Shown in pieces: positions 8,986 through 20,101 of a stretch of 64,000 nt of DNA. The notes below the pieces were generated by a model. That model saw only the letters and a program-made list of their open reading frames with translations, was not told the DNA's origin and made no database searches. A program made the position numbers and the translations under genes. The DNA is taken from the NCBI GenBank assembly GCA_963806735.1, contig CAWEBE010000024.1, positions 67,663-131,662 on the forward strand. The letters are read 5' to 3'. This DNA is from CADEFX01 sp963806735 (GTDB taxonomy: Bacteria; Pseudomonadota; Alphaproteobacteria; Rhizobiales; Hyphomicrobiaceae). Position 1 is the first letter of the stretch. Each line of letters opens with the position of its first letter.

Positions 8986-9699
8986 CTACCTGCCACCGCT
9001 CGCGCTTGTGAGTTTCGCCTTGATCTTCTCGCGCACGGCCTCGGCCTGCGGCGTCCAGGGCGCGAGCTTAGACGCCACCAGGTGGGCCTGCGACTTCAGG
9101 ATCACGCCGTCGTCCAGCACCTTCAGCCCATTGGCCTTGAGCGTGGCGCCGGTCGTGGTGATGTCGACGATCAGCTCGGCGGCGCCGGCCGCCGGCGTGC
9201 CTTCCGTGGCGCCTAGACTCTCCACGATGCGGTAGCCCGTGACGCCTTTGGCCGCGAAGAACCGACGCGTGAGATTCATGTACTTCGTCGCCACGCGCAG
9301 GCGCCGCCCGTGCGTGCGCTGGAACAGCATGGCGGCAGCCTCCAGATCGGCCATGCGGCGCACGTCGATCCAGGCCGCCGGCACGGCCACCACCACATCG
9401 GCCCGGCCAAAGCCGAGCGGCACCAGCAACGACACGCGGCTGTCCGCATCGGCCATGGTCTCGCGCACCAGATCTTCGCCTGTGACGCCCAGATGCGCGC
9501 GGCCGGCCTTCAGCAAGGCGGTGATCTCGGACGCCGACATGAACACTACCTCGACATCATCGAAACCGGCGATCTCGCCACGATAGCCGCGCTGACTGCC
9601 CACCTTGCGCAGCTCGAGACCCGCCTTGGAGAACAGCTCGGCGGCTTGATCCATGAGGCGGCCTTTGGATGGCACCGCCAGGATGAGACGCTCGCTCAT
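8986..9699 (-). CDS. hisG: ATP phosphoribosyltransferase, catalytic subunit (short form)
   Basis: A 237-residue short-form HisG, which condenses ATP with PRPP in the first step of histidine synthesis. Characteristic segments are LAVPSKGRLMDQA at the N-terminus, GVTGEDLVRE, and the PRPP loop region ESLGATEGTPAAGAAELIVDITTTG. The short form lacks the C-terminal regulatory domain and needs HisZ, which is the adjacent upstream gene. hisZ and hisG overlap by ATGA (hisZ stop 9696-9698), so translation is coupled. With hisS this is a usual alphaproteobacterial trio. Confidence 0.96.
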   Translation of the reverse strand: MSERLILAVPSKGRLMDQAAELFSKAGLELRKVGSQRGYRGEIAGFDDVEVVFMSASEITALLKAGRAHLGVTGEDLVRETMADADSRVSLLVPLGFGRADVVVAVPAAWIDVRRMADLEAAAMLFQRTHGRRLRVATKYMNLTRRFFAAKGVTGYRIVESLGATEGTPAAGAAELIVDITTTGATLKANGLKVLDDGVILKSQAHLVASKLAPWTPQAEAVREKIKAKLTSASGGR

Positions 9700-10874
9700 G
9701 GAGCGGCCTCCTCGACTGCCAACAGCACGCGCTCTGTATAGATTGCCGCACCGACAGCCGGCACATCCTTGCCGGCGCCGGCAGTCTTCAACATGCGGTC
9801 GTAGCGGCCGCCGCCGGCGAGCGGGCTCTTGGGTCCGAGCTTGGCCGATAGCACCTCGAACACGAAGCCGGTGTAGTACTCGAAGTTGCGGCCAAACTCG
9901 GCGGAGAAGTCCGCTTCCTCGATATCGACGCCGCCGACCGACAGCAGCGCCATGCGCCGTTCGAACGCGTCCACCGCCTCTGAGATGTCGATGCGCTGCG
10001 CTCGCGTCAGCTCCTGAACGCGCGCAAGAATGCTACCGACGGGGCCAGCAATGGTGAGATAGCGCTCGATCAGCTCGGCCACGTCCGGCGCCAGCGGCTC
10101 GGCGCGCGCATCGGCGACGGCCGAGCGGAGGATCTCGGCGATCTCGACCACCGTGCGCACGCCGATGGCCTCCATGTCTTCCTTCTCGAGATAGAGCGCG
10201 ACCAGCTCCTCCGTGCCCGCCGGATCCTCCGGCTCGAGGCCGACGACGAGATCGTAAGGCAGCCCATCGATGGCTTCGGCCGGCGCCGTGGCCAACCGCT
10301 TCAATTCCGCGCGGAACGCATCGGGGCGCCAGAACAGGTGGCGCAGGCGCGTGCGCCAGCGCTCCGGCATGCGCACAGCCGACAGCAGGGCGCCGAACAG
10401 GCCGAGATCCCCGACGCGGAGCTGGATGTGATTGACGCCGGCGACACGAATGGCTTTCAGCGTCAGGCGTAGAATTTCTACGTCAGCAGCGGCGTCATCA
10501 GGCGCGGCGAACAACTCGATGCCAGCTTGGCGAAATTCGCGCGGGTGCGCCGCCGAGCCCCCGCCCGGCTGGAAGCGGAAGGCCGAGCCGTTGTAGCAGA
10601 GCCGCGCGGGCGCGTCGGCTTGCGGATGCCGCTCGAGGTAGATGCGGCAGGCGGGCAAGGTCAGGTCGGGGCGCAAACACAGCTCCTCGCCCTCCTGATC
10701 GGTGAAGACGTACGTGCGCGCGCGCAGGCTCTCGCCGACGACATCGAGGAAGAGGTCGGCCGGCTGGATGATCGACGGCGCCACGCGCTCATATCCGCCT
10801 TCCGTGAAGACGCCCATGATGCGGGCGGCCTGAGCCTCCAGCGCTTCAAACTGTTGTGCGGTTTCGGCGACCAT
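9696..10874 (-). CDS. hisZ: ATP phosphoribosyltransferase regulatory subunit
   Basis: A 392-residue HisZ, a paralogue of the histidyl-tRNA synthetase catalytic core that has no aminoacylation role and forms the active hetero-octamer with short HisG. The class II-like motif 1 and 2 regions are recognisable (LCLRPDLTLPACRIYLERHP, then FRFQPGGG), as is the C-terminal GRNFEYYTGFVFEVL and AGGGRYDRML, which correspond to HisRS HisA/HisB motifs. The stop overlaps the hisG start. hisS lies 197 bp upstream on the same strand with an R4 repeat between them. Confidence 0.95.
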   Translation of the reverse strand: MVAETAQQFEALEAQAARIMGVFTEGGYERVAPSIIQPADLFLDVVGESLRARTYVFTDQEGEELCLRPDLTLPACRIYLERHPQADAPARLCYNGSAFRFQPGGGSAAHPREFRQAGIELFAAPDDAAADVEILRLTLKAIRVAGVNHIQLRVGDLGLFGALLSAVRMPERWRTRLRHLFWRPDAFRAELKRLATAPAEAIDGLPYDLVVGLEPEDPAGTEELVALYLEKEDMEAIGVRTVVEIAEILRSAVADARAEPLAPDVAELIERYLTIAGPVGSILARVQELTRAQRIDISEAVDAFERRMALLSVGGVDIEEADFSAEFGRNFEYYTGFVFEVLSAKLGPKSPLAGGGRYDRMLKTAGAGKDVPAVGAAIYTERVLLAVEEAAP

Positions 10875-10890
10875 GGTTGGGCGTACCTAA

Positions 10891-11045
10891 ATTGTCATCC
10901 CGGCCGCAGCGCGCCAGCGCGGAGAGCCGGGACCCAGGGCCACGAATGATGGCTGCCGCGGTGACTCTGGGTCCCGGGTCGCGCGCGGGAAGGAATGCGG
11001 CGCTCCGTCCATGATCACCGCAGCCCGCGCTTGCCCGGGATGACA
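10891..11045. repeat. R4 intergenic palindromic repeat (TCATCCCGG...CCGGGATGA)
   Basis: Starts TGTCATCCCGGCC and ends GCCCGGGATGACAG, with nested inverted segments GCCGGGACCCAGGG/CTCTGGGTCCCGGG. It fills most of the hisS-hisZ gap. The same ends occur at 12844-13014 and 19165-19241. This type of GC-rich intergenic repeat is common in Hyphomicrobiales genomes (general knowledge); no function is assigned. Confidence 0.8.
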
Positions 11046-11071
11046 GATGAGGAGGCAGATGAGCATCCGCC

Positions 11072-12661
11072 TCAGCCCCGGTGTCGCGCGAGCACGCTGC
11101 GCACAGCTTCCACCAGTCGCGCCTCGGGCACGGAGACCTGCGCCGGGCGACCCTCGCGCCACTCCTTGGAATCCTTGATGGTCTCGGCCGCCTTGGCGCC
11201 CTCGATCAGGTCCTTGATCTGCACCTCGCCTTTGGCGATCTCGTCGCCGCCCTGGATGACAACGCACGGTGAACCGCGCCGGTCGGCGTATTTCATCTGC
11301 GCCTTCATGCCCGACGTGCCAAGATACATCTCGGCGCGGATGCCGGCTTGGCGCAACGCCTGCGCCAAGCGCTGGTAGCGCGGCAGCTCGGCCTTATCCA
11401 TGACGAGCACGACCACCGGACCATCCGACACCGCGGGCTTGTCCTTGTTGAGGGCGGCGAGTGCCGCCTGCAGGCGCGACACGCCGATGGAGAAGCCCGT
11501 GGCCGGCACCTTGGTGCCCATGAAGCGCTCGACGAGGCCGTCGTAGCGCCCGCCGCCGCCGACCGAGCCGAAGCGCACGGTCTGCCCGTCCTCGTTCTTC
11601 ACCTGGAAGGTGAGTTCAGCTTCGAACACGGGGCCGGTGTAGTACTCCAGGCCGCGGACGACGCTGGCGCTAATCTCAATGCGCTTGGTGCCATATCCAG
11701 CCGCCCACCAGAGCCTTTGCATTTCCCTAAGCTCATTCACCGATTTGACGACTGTTTCGCTCGATCCAAGAGCCTCCGCCCAATTGTCTAGGTCCTTCAT
11801 GGGATCGCGGTAACAAAGAACGCCGCCAAAGTCCTGTATGCATTCATCGTCAGTAGGGGGAGCCTTTTCGGACAGAGCCGTGAAACTCTCTATTCTCCTG
11901 TGGAAGAGGTTCCGGAGCTGCTCAATTTGATTGTCATTCAAGCCCGCCCCTTCGGTGTAGTCGCCCAACTCATCCTTGCGCCCCTTTCCCAACAGGAGTT
12001 CAACGCCTTTCTCCCATCCAAGCCGGTCTCGTTTATCAAGTGCGCGCAGAACCTTTAAGCCCATAGGACTGGAGGCATCGATACCAACAGAGGCCATCGC
12101 GCCATCGAGTAGTTTGCGATTACTGACCTTGACAACGTACTTCCCACCGAGCCCCAGCGCCTCCATCGTGTCGGCGGCGAGCATGCAGATCTCCGCATCC
12201 GCCGCGACGCTGTCGGTCCCCACCGTATCGGCGTCGAACTGCGTGAACTGGCGATAGCGCCCCGGCCCCGGCTTCTCGTTGCGCCACACCGGCCCCACCG
12301 CATAGCGGCGGAACGGTTTCGGCAGCCGGTCGTAGTTGGCGGCCACATAACGGGCGAGCGGCGCGGTCAGGTCGTAGCGCAGCGAGAGCCACTTGCCGCC
12401 CTCTCCCTCGCGCGCCTCCGGCGCGACGTCCTGAAAGGAGAAGACACCCGCGTTCGGCCGGTCCTGGTCGGGCAGGAACTTGCCCAGCGCCTCGGTGTAT
12501 TCCAGCGCCGGCGTGTCCAGCGGCTCGAAGCCGTAGCGATGGTAGACCTCGCGGATCGTCTCCAGCATGCGGCCGGTCGCCTGCAGGTCCTCTGCGGCAA
12601 CGTCGATGAACCCCTTCGGCAGCTCCGCTGCCGGACGCTGGTCCTTGCGGGTCTTCTGCAT
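11072..12661 (-). CDS. hisS: Histidine--tRNA ligase
   Basis: A 529-residue class II synthetase that charges tRNA-His. Motif 2 is VWRNEKPGPGRYRQFTQFDAD, cut here to its recognisable core (about residues 120-140). The histidine-specific RGLEYYTGPVFE and GGGGRYDGLVERF motifs, motif 3 (GFSIGVSRL) and a C-terminal anticodon-binding domain follow. The ATG at 12661 gives the usual alphaproteobacterial length; the frame continues 5' without homology. No strong ribosome binding site is seen before it. A stretch from about 11690 to 12150 (residues about 170-324, covering the insertion domain) is visibly AT-richer and uses different codons from both flanks, although the reading frame is intact. Confidence 0.95.
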   Translation of the reverse strand: MQKTRKDQRPAAELPKGFIDVAAEDLQATGRMLETIREVYHRYGFEPLDTPALEYTEALGKFLPDQDRPNAGVFSFQDVAPEAREGEGGKWLSLRYDLTAPLARYVAANYDRLPKPFRRYAVGPVWRNEKPGPGRYRQFTQFDADTVGTDSVAADAEICMLAADTMEALGLGGKYVVKVSNRKLLDGAMASVGIDASSPMGLKVLRALDKRDRLGWEKGVELLLGKGRKDELGDYTEGAGLNDNQIEQLRNLFHRRIESFTALSEKAPPTDDECIQDFGGVLCYRDPMKDLDNWAEALGSSETVVKSVNELREMQRLWWAAGYGTKRIEISASVVRGLEYYTGPVFEAELTFQVKNEDGQTVRFGSVGGGGRYDGLVERFMGTKVPATGFSIGVSRLQAALAALNKDKPAVSDGPVVVLVMDKAELPRYQRLAQALRQAGIRAEMYLGTSGMKAQMKYADRRGSPCVVIQGGDEIAKGEVQIKDLIEGAKAAETIKDSKEWREGRPAQVSVPEARLVEAVRSVLARHRG

Positions 12662-12843
12662 GATCTGAAAAGCTTTTTTCTGGGCCAACTCGGGCCCGCT
12701 ACGCTTCGGTGGCCGCCTTATAGCGGAAGGTAGAGGGGGCGGAAAGCCGGGCCTCTTCTGCTCGTCGTCGGGCCGCTTGCACCCTCCGCGGTGCCCGACA
12801 AAGAATGCCATCCTCCGACTCATCCGGTGCCCCGCGCCCCAGC

Positions 12844-13014
12844 TGTCATCCCGGGCAAGCGCGGGCCGAGGAGCGGCCAACACATGTCGCCTCAGTTCCC
12901 GCGCGCGACCCGGGACCCGGTGTCAAATGCGGCAGCCTGTGCTTGTGGCCCCTGGGTCCCGGCTCTCGCGTCAAGGCGAAGCCATGCTCCGCATGGACGC
13001 TCGGCCGGGATGAC
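12844..13014. repeat. R4 intergenic palindromic repeat
   Basis: Begins GTCATCCCGGGCAAGCGCGGGCC and ends CTCGGCCGGGATGACAG, with the internal CGACCCGGGACCCGG/CCTGGGTCCCGG pairing also seen at 10891-11045. It lies upstream of hisS. Confidence 0.78.
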
Positions 13015-13127
13015 AGTTTGGTGTGCACCCCACGCGCCATCCTCCCCGCGGTCCGGTGGACCCGAAGGCATGAGAAGTGACGGGACGCGGGTGCCTCGCA
13101 GCAACCGCCGGGCATGTGACTGCCCCA

Positions 13128-13497
13128 GGAGACCCGCGCGGGTCTCCCTGAGAACCTTTGCGGTTCTCCGGACCTCACGGTCCAAGGGTTGCCTTGCGGC
13201 ACCCACGTGCGGCGATTTGAAGTCCGGGGACGCGCTTTGGTGCAGCGCGCTGCCTCGCTGGAGGCATCACGCTCAGCACCTTGAGTCCTTTGGACGGCCT
13301 GCGGCTCGGCGCCATTACTGGCGCTTCACCGCAAGCGGTCGTCCCGCGGCCCCCTGGATTTCGAGCGTCCGTGAGCTCTACCTTCCAGGCACCGGCCGCC
13401 TGCCACGTGAAAGGACGGATCGCGATTTCACGCCCCGTCGCCGGCAGACGGCACGACGATCATGCGCCAAGCGCAAAACGCGGGGATTATTCGTCCC
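13128..13497. other. Chain of consecutive short stem-loops (possible structured RNA or complex repeat)
   Basis: Within the 862-bp gap between hisS and ald there is a run of back-to-back inverted repeats: 13128-13147 (a perfect 20-nt palindrome), 13150-13168, 13170-13183, 13186-13204 (one bulge), 13231-13249, 13251-13266, 13272-13285, 13285-13295, 13309-13324, 13328-13339, 13406-13432, 13435-13451 and 13483-13497. A further one lies at 13050-13062. Stems are 4-10 bp with small loops. Long reading frames cross the region on both strands, but none has a recognisable protein pattern. No T-run follows the hairpins, so a simple terminator is unlikely. Whether it is transcribed cannot be told. Confidence 0.55.
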
Positions 13498-13523
13498 GAC
13501 TTCTTGCGCGCATGGTGAACCGC

Positions 13524-14642
13524 TCACGCCGCCAGCGCCTTGCGCGCGTCGACATGATCGAGACCCAGCGCCTCGCCGACCGCCGCATAGGTGATCTTGC
13601 CGTGATGCACGTTGAGGCCCGCGAGCAGATGCGGGTCGTCCAGCATCGCCTGCTTCGGACCCTTATCCGCCAGCGCCAGAATGAACGGCAAGGTCGCATT
13701 ATTGAGCGCGAAGGTGGACGTGCGCGCCACGGCACCTGGCATGTTGGCGACACAGTAATGCACCACGTCGTGCACCACATAGGTAGGTGCCGCGTGCGTG
13801 GTCGGCCGCGAGGTTTCCGAGCAGCCGCCCTGGTCGATGGCAATGTCGACGAACACCGAGCCGCGCTTCATGTCCTTGACAAGCTTCTCGGTCAGCAGCT
13901 TCGGCGCCGCGGCGCCCGGCACCAGCACGGCGCCGATCACCAGATCGGCATCGAGCACGTATTCCTCGACCCCGGCGCGCGTGGAAAAGATCGTGTTCAC
14001 CGACGCGCCGAACTGCTGGTCGATGGCATACAGCCGCTCGACGTTGATATCGAGCACGGTGACCTGCGCCTCCAGCCCGATGGCCATGCGCGCCGCGTTG
14101 ACGCCGGACACGCCACCGCCCAGCACGACAACTTTCGCCGGCGCGACACCGGCGACGCCGCCGAGCAGCATGCCGCGACCGCCCTGCTCCATCTCCAGAC
14201 AGTGCGCGCCCGCCTGCACGGCCATGCGGCCCGCCACCTCGCTCATCGGCGCCAGCAGCGGCAGCCCGCCACGCGCGCTGGTGACCGTCTCGTAGGCGAT
14301 GGCGGTGGCGCCGGACTTGATGAGCGCCTTGGTTTGCTCGGGGTCAGGTGCCAGATGCAGATAGGTGAACAGCGTCTGCCCGGCGCGCAGCATCTTGCAT
14401 TCGTCCAGCTGCGGCTCCTTCACCTTCACGATCATGTCGCATTTGGCGAAGATCTCGGCCGCTGTCTGGACGATCTTGGCCCCGGCCTTCTTGTAGTCGT
14501 CGTTGGTGAGGCCTTGGCGCGCCGCCGCGTCGTGCTCGACCCAGACCTCGTGGCCGTGCTCCACCGCCTCGCGAACGGAGCCAGGAATCATCCCGATGCG
14601 ATACTCGTGGACCTTGATCTCCTTGGGCACACCGATGCGCAT
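13524..14642 (-). CDS. ald: Alanine dehydrogenase
   Basis: A 372-residue NAD-dependent alanine dehydrogenase (L-alanine to pyruvate plus ammonia). It starts MRIGVPKEIK, has the substrate-binding Lys in VKVKEPQ and the catalytic His in YLHLAPD (about residue 96), and the NAD-binding VVVLGGGVSGVNAARMA near residue 170. The length equals the family norm. The ATG at 14642 follows GGAGGA; earlier in-frame codons lack support. It lies 103 bp downstream of tex on the same strand, and the hairpin chain begins just beyond its 3' end. Confidence 0.95.
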   Translation of the reverse strand: MRIGVPKEIKVHEYRIGMIPGSVREAVEHGHEVWVEHDAAARQGLTNDDYKKAGAKIVQTAAEIFAKCDMIVKVKEPQLDECKMLRAGQTLFTYLHLAPDPEQTKALIKSGATAIAYETVTSARGGLPLLAPMSEVAGRMAVQAGAHCLEMEQGGRGMLLGGVAGVAPAKVVVLGGGVSGVNAARMAIGLEAQVTVLDINVERLYAIDQQFGASVNTIFSTRAGVEEYVLDADLVIGAVLVPGAAAPKLLTEKLVKDMKRGSVFVDIAIDQGGCSETSRPTTHAAPTYVVHDVVHYCVANMPGAVARTSTFALNNATLPFILALADKGPKQAMLDDPHLLAGLNVHHGKITYAAVGEALGLDHVDARKALAA

Positions 14643-14745
14643 GAAAGTCCTCCGCCGCTCGATCGCAAAGGTGATCATGTGACCCGCTCCGGCACTGGTC
14701 CAGCACTTCTTGTGCAGCCCAGGGGTGTTCAGGCCGGACGCAAGC

Positions 14746-17055
<2,310 letters not shown>

Positions 17056-17212
17056 CGGGCCTCCGGTCTCGTGAATCGCGGCGCACGCTACCATCGCGGC
17101 GGCGGCCACAGAAGGGCGAAGCCAAAGACCGGAGCTTGACCAGTGGCGGCGCGGCGCTTACGCGAAGACCGCGGCACGACGGCAACCCATTTCCGGCATC
17201 GGAGCAACGGCT

Positions 17213-18154
17213 TTGCAGATCTATCTGCCGATGGCAGAGATGTCGCTCAACCTGTTCCTGCTGCTGGGAATGGGGCTCGCCGTCGGCGTGCTTTCCGGCA
17301 TGTTCGGCATAGGCGGCGGCTTCATCCTGACGCCGATGCTGATTCTGCTTGGCGTGCCGCCGGCGCTCGCGGTCGGCACCGGCGCCAGCCACGTGGTCGC
17401 CTCCTCCGTTTCGAGCGCGTTCGCACACTGGCAGCGCGGCAACGTCGATCTGTATATGGGCGCATTTCTGATCGGCGGCGGGCTGGGCGGCGCGCTGGGC
17501 GGCGCTTATGTCCTGAACTTGCTCAAGGCCCTGGGCCAGGTCGACCTGTTCGTATCGCTGTCCTACGTGATCTTGCTCGGCGTCATCGGCGCGCTGATGC
17601 TGATCGAGAGCCTGCGCACGTTGCGTGCGATCTCCGAAGCTAAGCATGTGCCAGTGCGGCGCGCTGCCCAGCACACCTGGATTCAAGGTCTGCCTCTCAA
17701 ACAGCGCTTCCGCACGTCCCGCCTCTACATCAGCGCCATCCCGCCGGTCCTGATCGGGGCCTTCGTCGGCTGGCTGACCGCCATCATGGGCGTGGGCGGC
17801 GGATTTTTGCTGGTGCCGGCGCTTATCTATCTGCTCGGCATGCCGACGCGCATCGTGATCGGTACGTCCGTATTTCAGATCGTGTTCGTCACCGCCTTCA
17901 CCACCGTGCTGCAATCCGTGCTCAACAACAGCGTCGATGTCATGCTCGCAGCCCCGCTGATGGTCGGCGGCGTCATCGGCGCGCACTACGGCGTGGAAAT
18001 GGGCCAGCGTCTGAAGGCCGAGCAGTTGCGCGTCATGCTGGCGCTGCTCGTCATCGCCGTGTCGATCCGCATGGCGCTCGGCCTGGTCGTCACGCCGCCC
18101 GAGCTGTTTTCGATCGAGCAGGTCCCCGATGCCGGCACACCACGCGCCCGCTGA
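17213..18154 (+). CDS. Sulfite exporter TauE/SafE family permease
   Basis: A 313-residue inner-membrane protein with about eight hydrophobic segments in two halves. Each half starts with the family's glycine signature: GVLSGMFGIGGGFILTP (about residues 25-41) and GWLTAIMGVGGGFLLVP (about 185-201). The family moves sulfite, sulfoacetate or other organosulfur anions, but most members are uncharacterised. The start is a TTG at 17213 with GGAGC upstream; an ATG at 17231 is an alternative. It is divergent from tex and converges on the aminotransferase gene. No sulfur gene lies next to it, so the substrate is open. Confidence 0.88.
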   Translation: MQIYLPMAEMSLNLFLLLGMGLAVGVLSGMFGIGGGFILTPMLILLGVPPALAVGTGASHVVASSVSSAFAHWQRGNVDLYMGAFLIGGGLGGALGGAYVLNLLKALGQVDLFVSLSYVILLGVIGALMLIESLRTLRAISEAKHVPVRRAAQHTWIQGLPLKQRFRTSRLYISAIPPVLIGAFVGWLTAIMGVGGGFLLVPALIYLLGMPTRIVIGTSVFQIVFVTAFTTVLQSVLNNSVDVMLAAPLMVGGVIGAHYGVEMGQRLKAEQLRVMLALLVIAVSIRMALGLVVTPPELFSIEQVPDAGTPRAR

Positions 18155-18163
18155 GGTGATTCC

Positions 18164-19096
18164 CTACTTCGGCTCGAAGCGCAGAGGTGCCGAGTAGTCG
18201 ACAGGCGTCGCATGCCAGCCGGCGCGGCGCTTCTGCCAGTAGAGGCCATCCAGCCGCTTCGTCACAGGACCAGGGTGGCCCGAGGCGACGACGCGGCCAT
18301 CGACCTTGGTAACGGCAATGACGCCGCCGCCGGTGGTGGAAATGAAGACCTCGTCGGCAGCGCGCATCTCGCCCGGCGGCAGCGGGCGCTTGGCGATCTC
18401 CAGGTTGGTCTCGGCCGCCAGCTTGAAAACCGTGTCGCGCGTCATGCCGTCGAGACAAACATCCTCCGGCGGCGTGATGATGCGCCCATCCTTGACGGCG
18501 AAGATGTTGAACCCCGGCCCCTCCGCGATATTGCCGTCCTTGTCGACGACGGCACAGGTGTCGGCGCCGCGGTCATAGCCCTCCATCAGCGCCATCTGGA
18601 AGTCGAGCCAGTGGTAGTGCTTGATGGTGGGGTCTACGCTCTCCTTCGGCACGCGCCGGATGGCCGAAACGTGCATGGACAGCCCGACCTCCTTCTGCTC
18701 GGGCCGCGCAATCCACACGTAGGGGATGCAGAACATCCAGAACTTGTTCTGCGCCAGCCGCACGTCGCGGCTGCCGACGGGGGCGCGCCCGCGCGTCATC
18801 AGCATCTGCACATAGGCCTCGCGCAGGCCAGAGCGCCGCACGGCCTCGGTCAGAATGGCGCGCACGGTGTCGCGGTCGTGCGGACATTGCATGCGCAGCT
18901 TCTTCCAGTTGCGCTCGAAGCGCGTCAGGTGGTCCTCCAGGCGGAAGAAGGCGCCGTCGAACACGGATACGGTGTCCTGCACGGCGTCCGAACGCAGGAA
19001 GCCCCAGTCGAGCATCGGAATGCGCGCCTCCTCAATGGGCACAAAACGGCCCTCGCAGAAGGCGATGCCGGCGGCGTAGGGGTTGGTGGCGTTCAT
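18164..19096 (-). CDS. Class IV (branched-chain/D-amino-acid type) PLP aminotransferase
   Basis: A 310-residue fold-type IV PLP enzyme. The N-terminal DWGFLRSDAVQDTVSVFDGAFFRLEDHL is the conserved start (cited as a region at about residues 30-57), the PLP Lys is in DPTIKHYHWLDFQ (about residue 158), and EGPGFNIFAVKDGRIITPP and FISTTGGGVIAVTKVDG lie in the C-terminal lobe. It may be a branched-chain aminotransferase, a D-amino-acid transaminase or an R-selective amine transaminase; the sequence does not decide. GGAGGGA precedes the ATG. Confidence 0.87.
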   Translation of the reverse strand: MNATNPYAAGIAFCEGRFVPIEEARIPMLDWGFLRSDAVQDTVSVFDGAFFRLEDHLTRFERNWKKLRMQCPHDRDTVRAILTEAVRRSGLREAYVQMLMTRGRAPVGSRDVRLAQNKFWMFCIPYVWIARPEQKEVGLSMHVSAIRRVPKESVDPTIKHYHWLDFQMALMEGYDRGADTCAVVDKDGNIAEGPGFNIFAVKDGRIITPPEDVCLDGMTRDTVFKLAAETNLEIAKRPLPPGEMRAADEVFISTTGGGVIAVTKVDGRVVASGHPGPVTKRLDGLYWQKRRAGWHATPVDYSAPLRFEPK

Positions 19097-19164
19097 GCTC
19101 CCTCCGATCTCTCGATGGTCTGCGATAGTGGCGTCAGAAGCTCGTCAGCGACAAGCCACCCACA

Positions 19165-19241
19165 CTGTCATCCCGGGTCGCGCGCGGGGAATAGCCATTG
19201 CAGATGACAGGCGCGCGTCGGCCCGCGCTTGCCCGGATGAC
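19165..19241. repeat. R4 intergenic palindromic repeat
   Basis: Runs from GTCATCCCGGGTCGCGCGCGG to GCGCTTGCCCGGATGACAG and shares both ends with the copies at 10891 and 12844. It lies between the aminotransferase start and the 3' end of the phosphatase gene. Confidence 0.78.
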
Positions 19242-19315
19242 AGAGGCAGTTTGATGCTGCCAACTCTGCGCCACGACCACAAGGTGGGTGCACCGCCTCA
19301 GCGCCGCATGGTTGG

Positions 19316-20101
19316 TCACAGACCCGCAGCGATTATACCCAGCGGCCGTGCCGGCGCGGTGTACATGCGCGCGGCAGGCACCGAGACCAGCTCCCGCTCC
19401 GGCCACCGCAGCGCCGTCAGCTTGCCGCCGAAACAGCAGCCGGTGTCGATGCAGATGGTGTTATTCTGCCATTGCGCCTCCGCCAGCGGCGTATGGCCGT
19501 GGATAATGGCTGCCTTGCCGCGGTAGTTGGCCGCCCAGTTGCGGCGCACGGGCAGGCCGAGCTCGTCCTTCTCGCCGGTCGTATCGCCGTAGAGGCAGAA
19601 AGCCTGGACCGAGCCGCTCGTGCGGCCGAGCATATCCTCGCGAATGCCGGCATGCGCGACGGCGAGCCGCCCGTCGTCGAGCCAGAGATGGTAAGGCAGA
19701 CTTTCCAGGAACGCCTTGACCCGATGCCGGAACGTCTCCGGCTCGGCCTGCATCTGCTCGACCGTTTGGGCCAGCCCATGCGTGAGCTGGATATTGCGCC
19801 CATCGAGCCAGCGCATGAGCTTGACGTCATGGTTGCCCAGCACTGCCAGCGCTTGCCCCGCCTCGACCATGGCCATGGCGACGCGCAGGACTTCGACCGA
19901 TCTCGGCCCACGATCGATGAAATCGCCGACGAAGATGGCGCGCCGCCCCGGCGATGCCTTGATGACCGTGTTGCGACCGCTTATTCGCACGCCGTAGCCG
20001 AGCCTGGCGAGCAACACCTCGAGCTCGTCGCAGCAGCCGTGCACGTCGCCGACAATGTCGAACGGGCCTGCCTCGTCGCGCTGGTCCGGCGCAGCGCTCA
20101 T
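19316..20101 (-). CDS. PPP-family metallophosphatase (PrpE/ApaH-like)
   Basis: A 261-residue phosphoesterase with the full PPP signature set: GDVHGC (about residue 17), GDFIDRGP (about 55), LGNHDVKL (about 82), VAHAGI and the C-terminal HGHT. These bind two metal ions. Bacterial members hydrolyse diadenosine polyphosphates or act as protein phosphatases; the substrate is unknown. The ATG at 20101 overlaps the glcF stop (20098-20100) by ATGA, so it is translationally coupled to the glycolate oxidase operon. The long open frame 5' of this start lies inside glcF in another frame and is not coding. Confidence 0.87.
   Translation of the reverse strand: MSAAPDQRDEAGPFDIVGDVHGCCDELEVLLARLGYGVRISGRNTVIKASPGRRAIFVGDFIDRGPRSVEVLRVAMAMVEAGQALAVLGNHDVKLMRWLDGRNIQLTHGLAQTVEQMQAEPETFRHRVKAFLESLPYHLWLDDGRLAVAHAGIREDMLGRTSGSVQAFCLYGDTTGEKDELGLPVRRNWAANYRGKAAIIHGHTPLAEAQWQNNTICIDTGCCFGGKLTALRWPERELVSVPAARMYTAPARPLGIIAAGL

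Noticed and set aside
13128..13497. CRISPR array
   Set aside because: The hairpins differ in sequence and spacing; there is no constant repeat with spacers and no cas gene.
12791..13594. Long open frames across the hisS-ald gap
   Set aside because: They run through R4 and the hairpin chain, are Arg/Pro/Ser-rich, and lack any family pattern.
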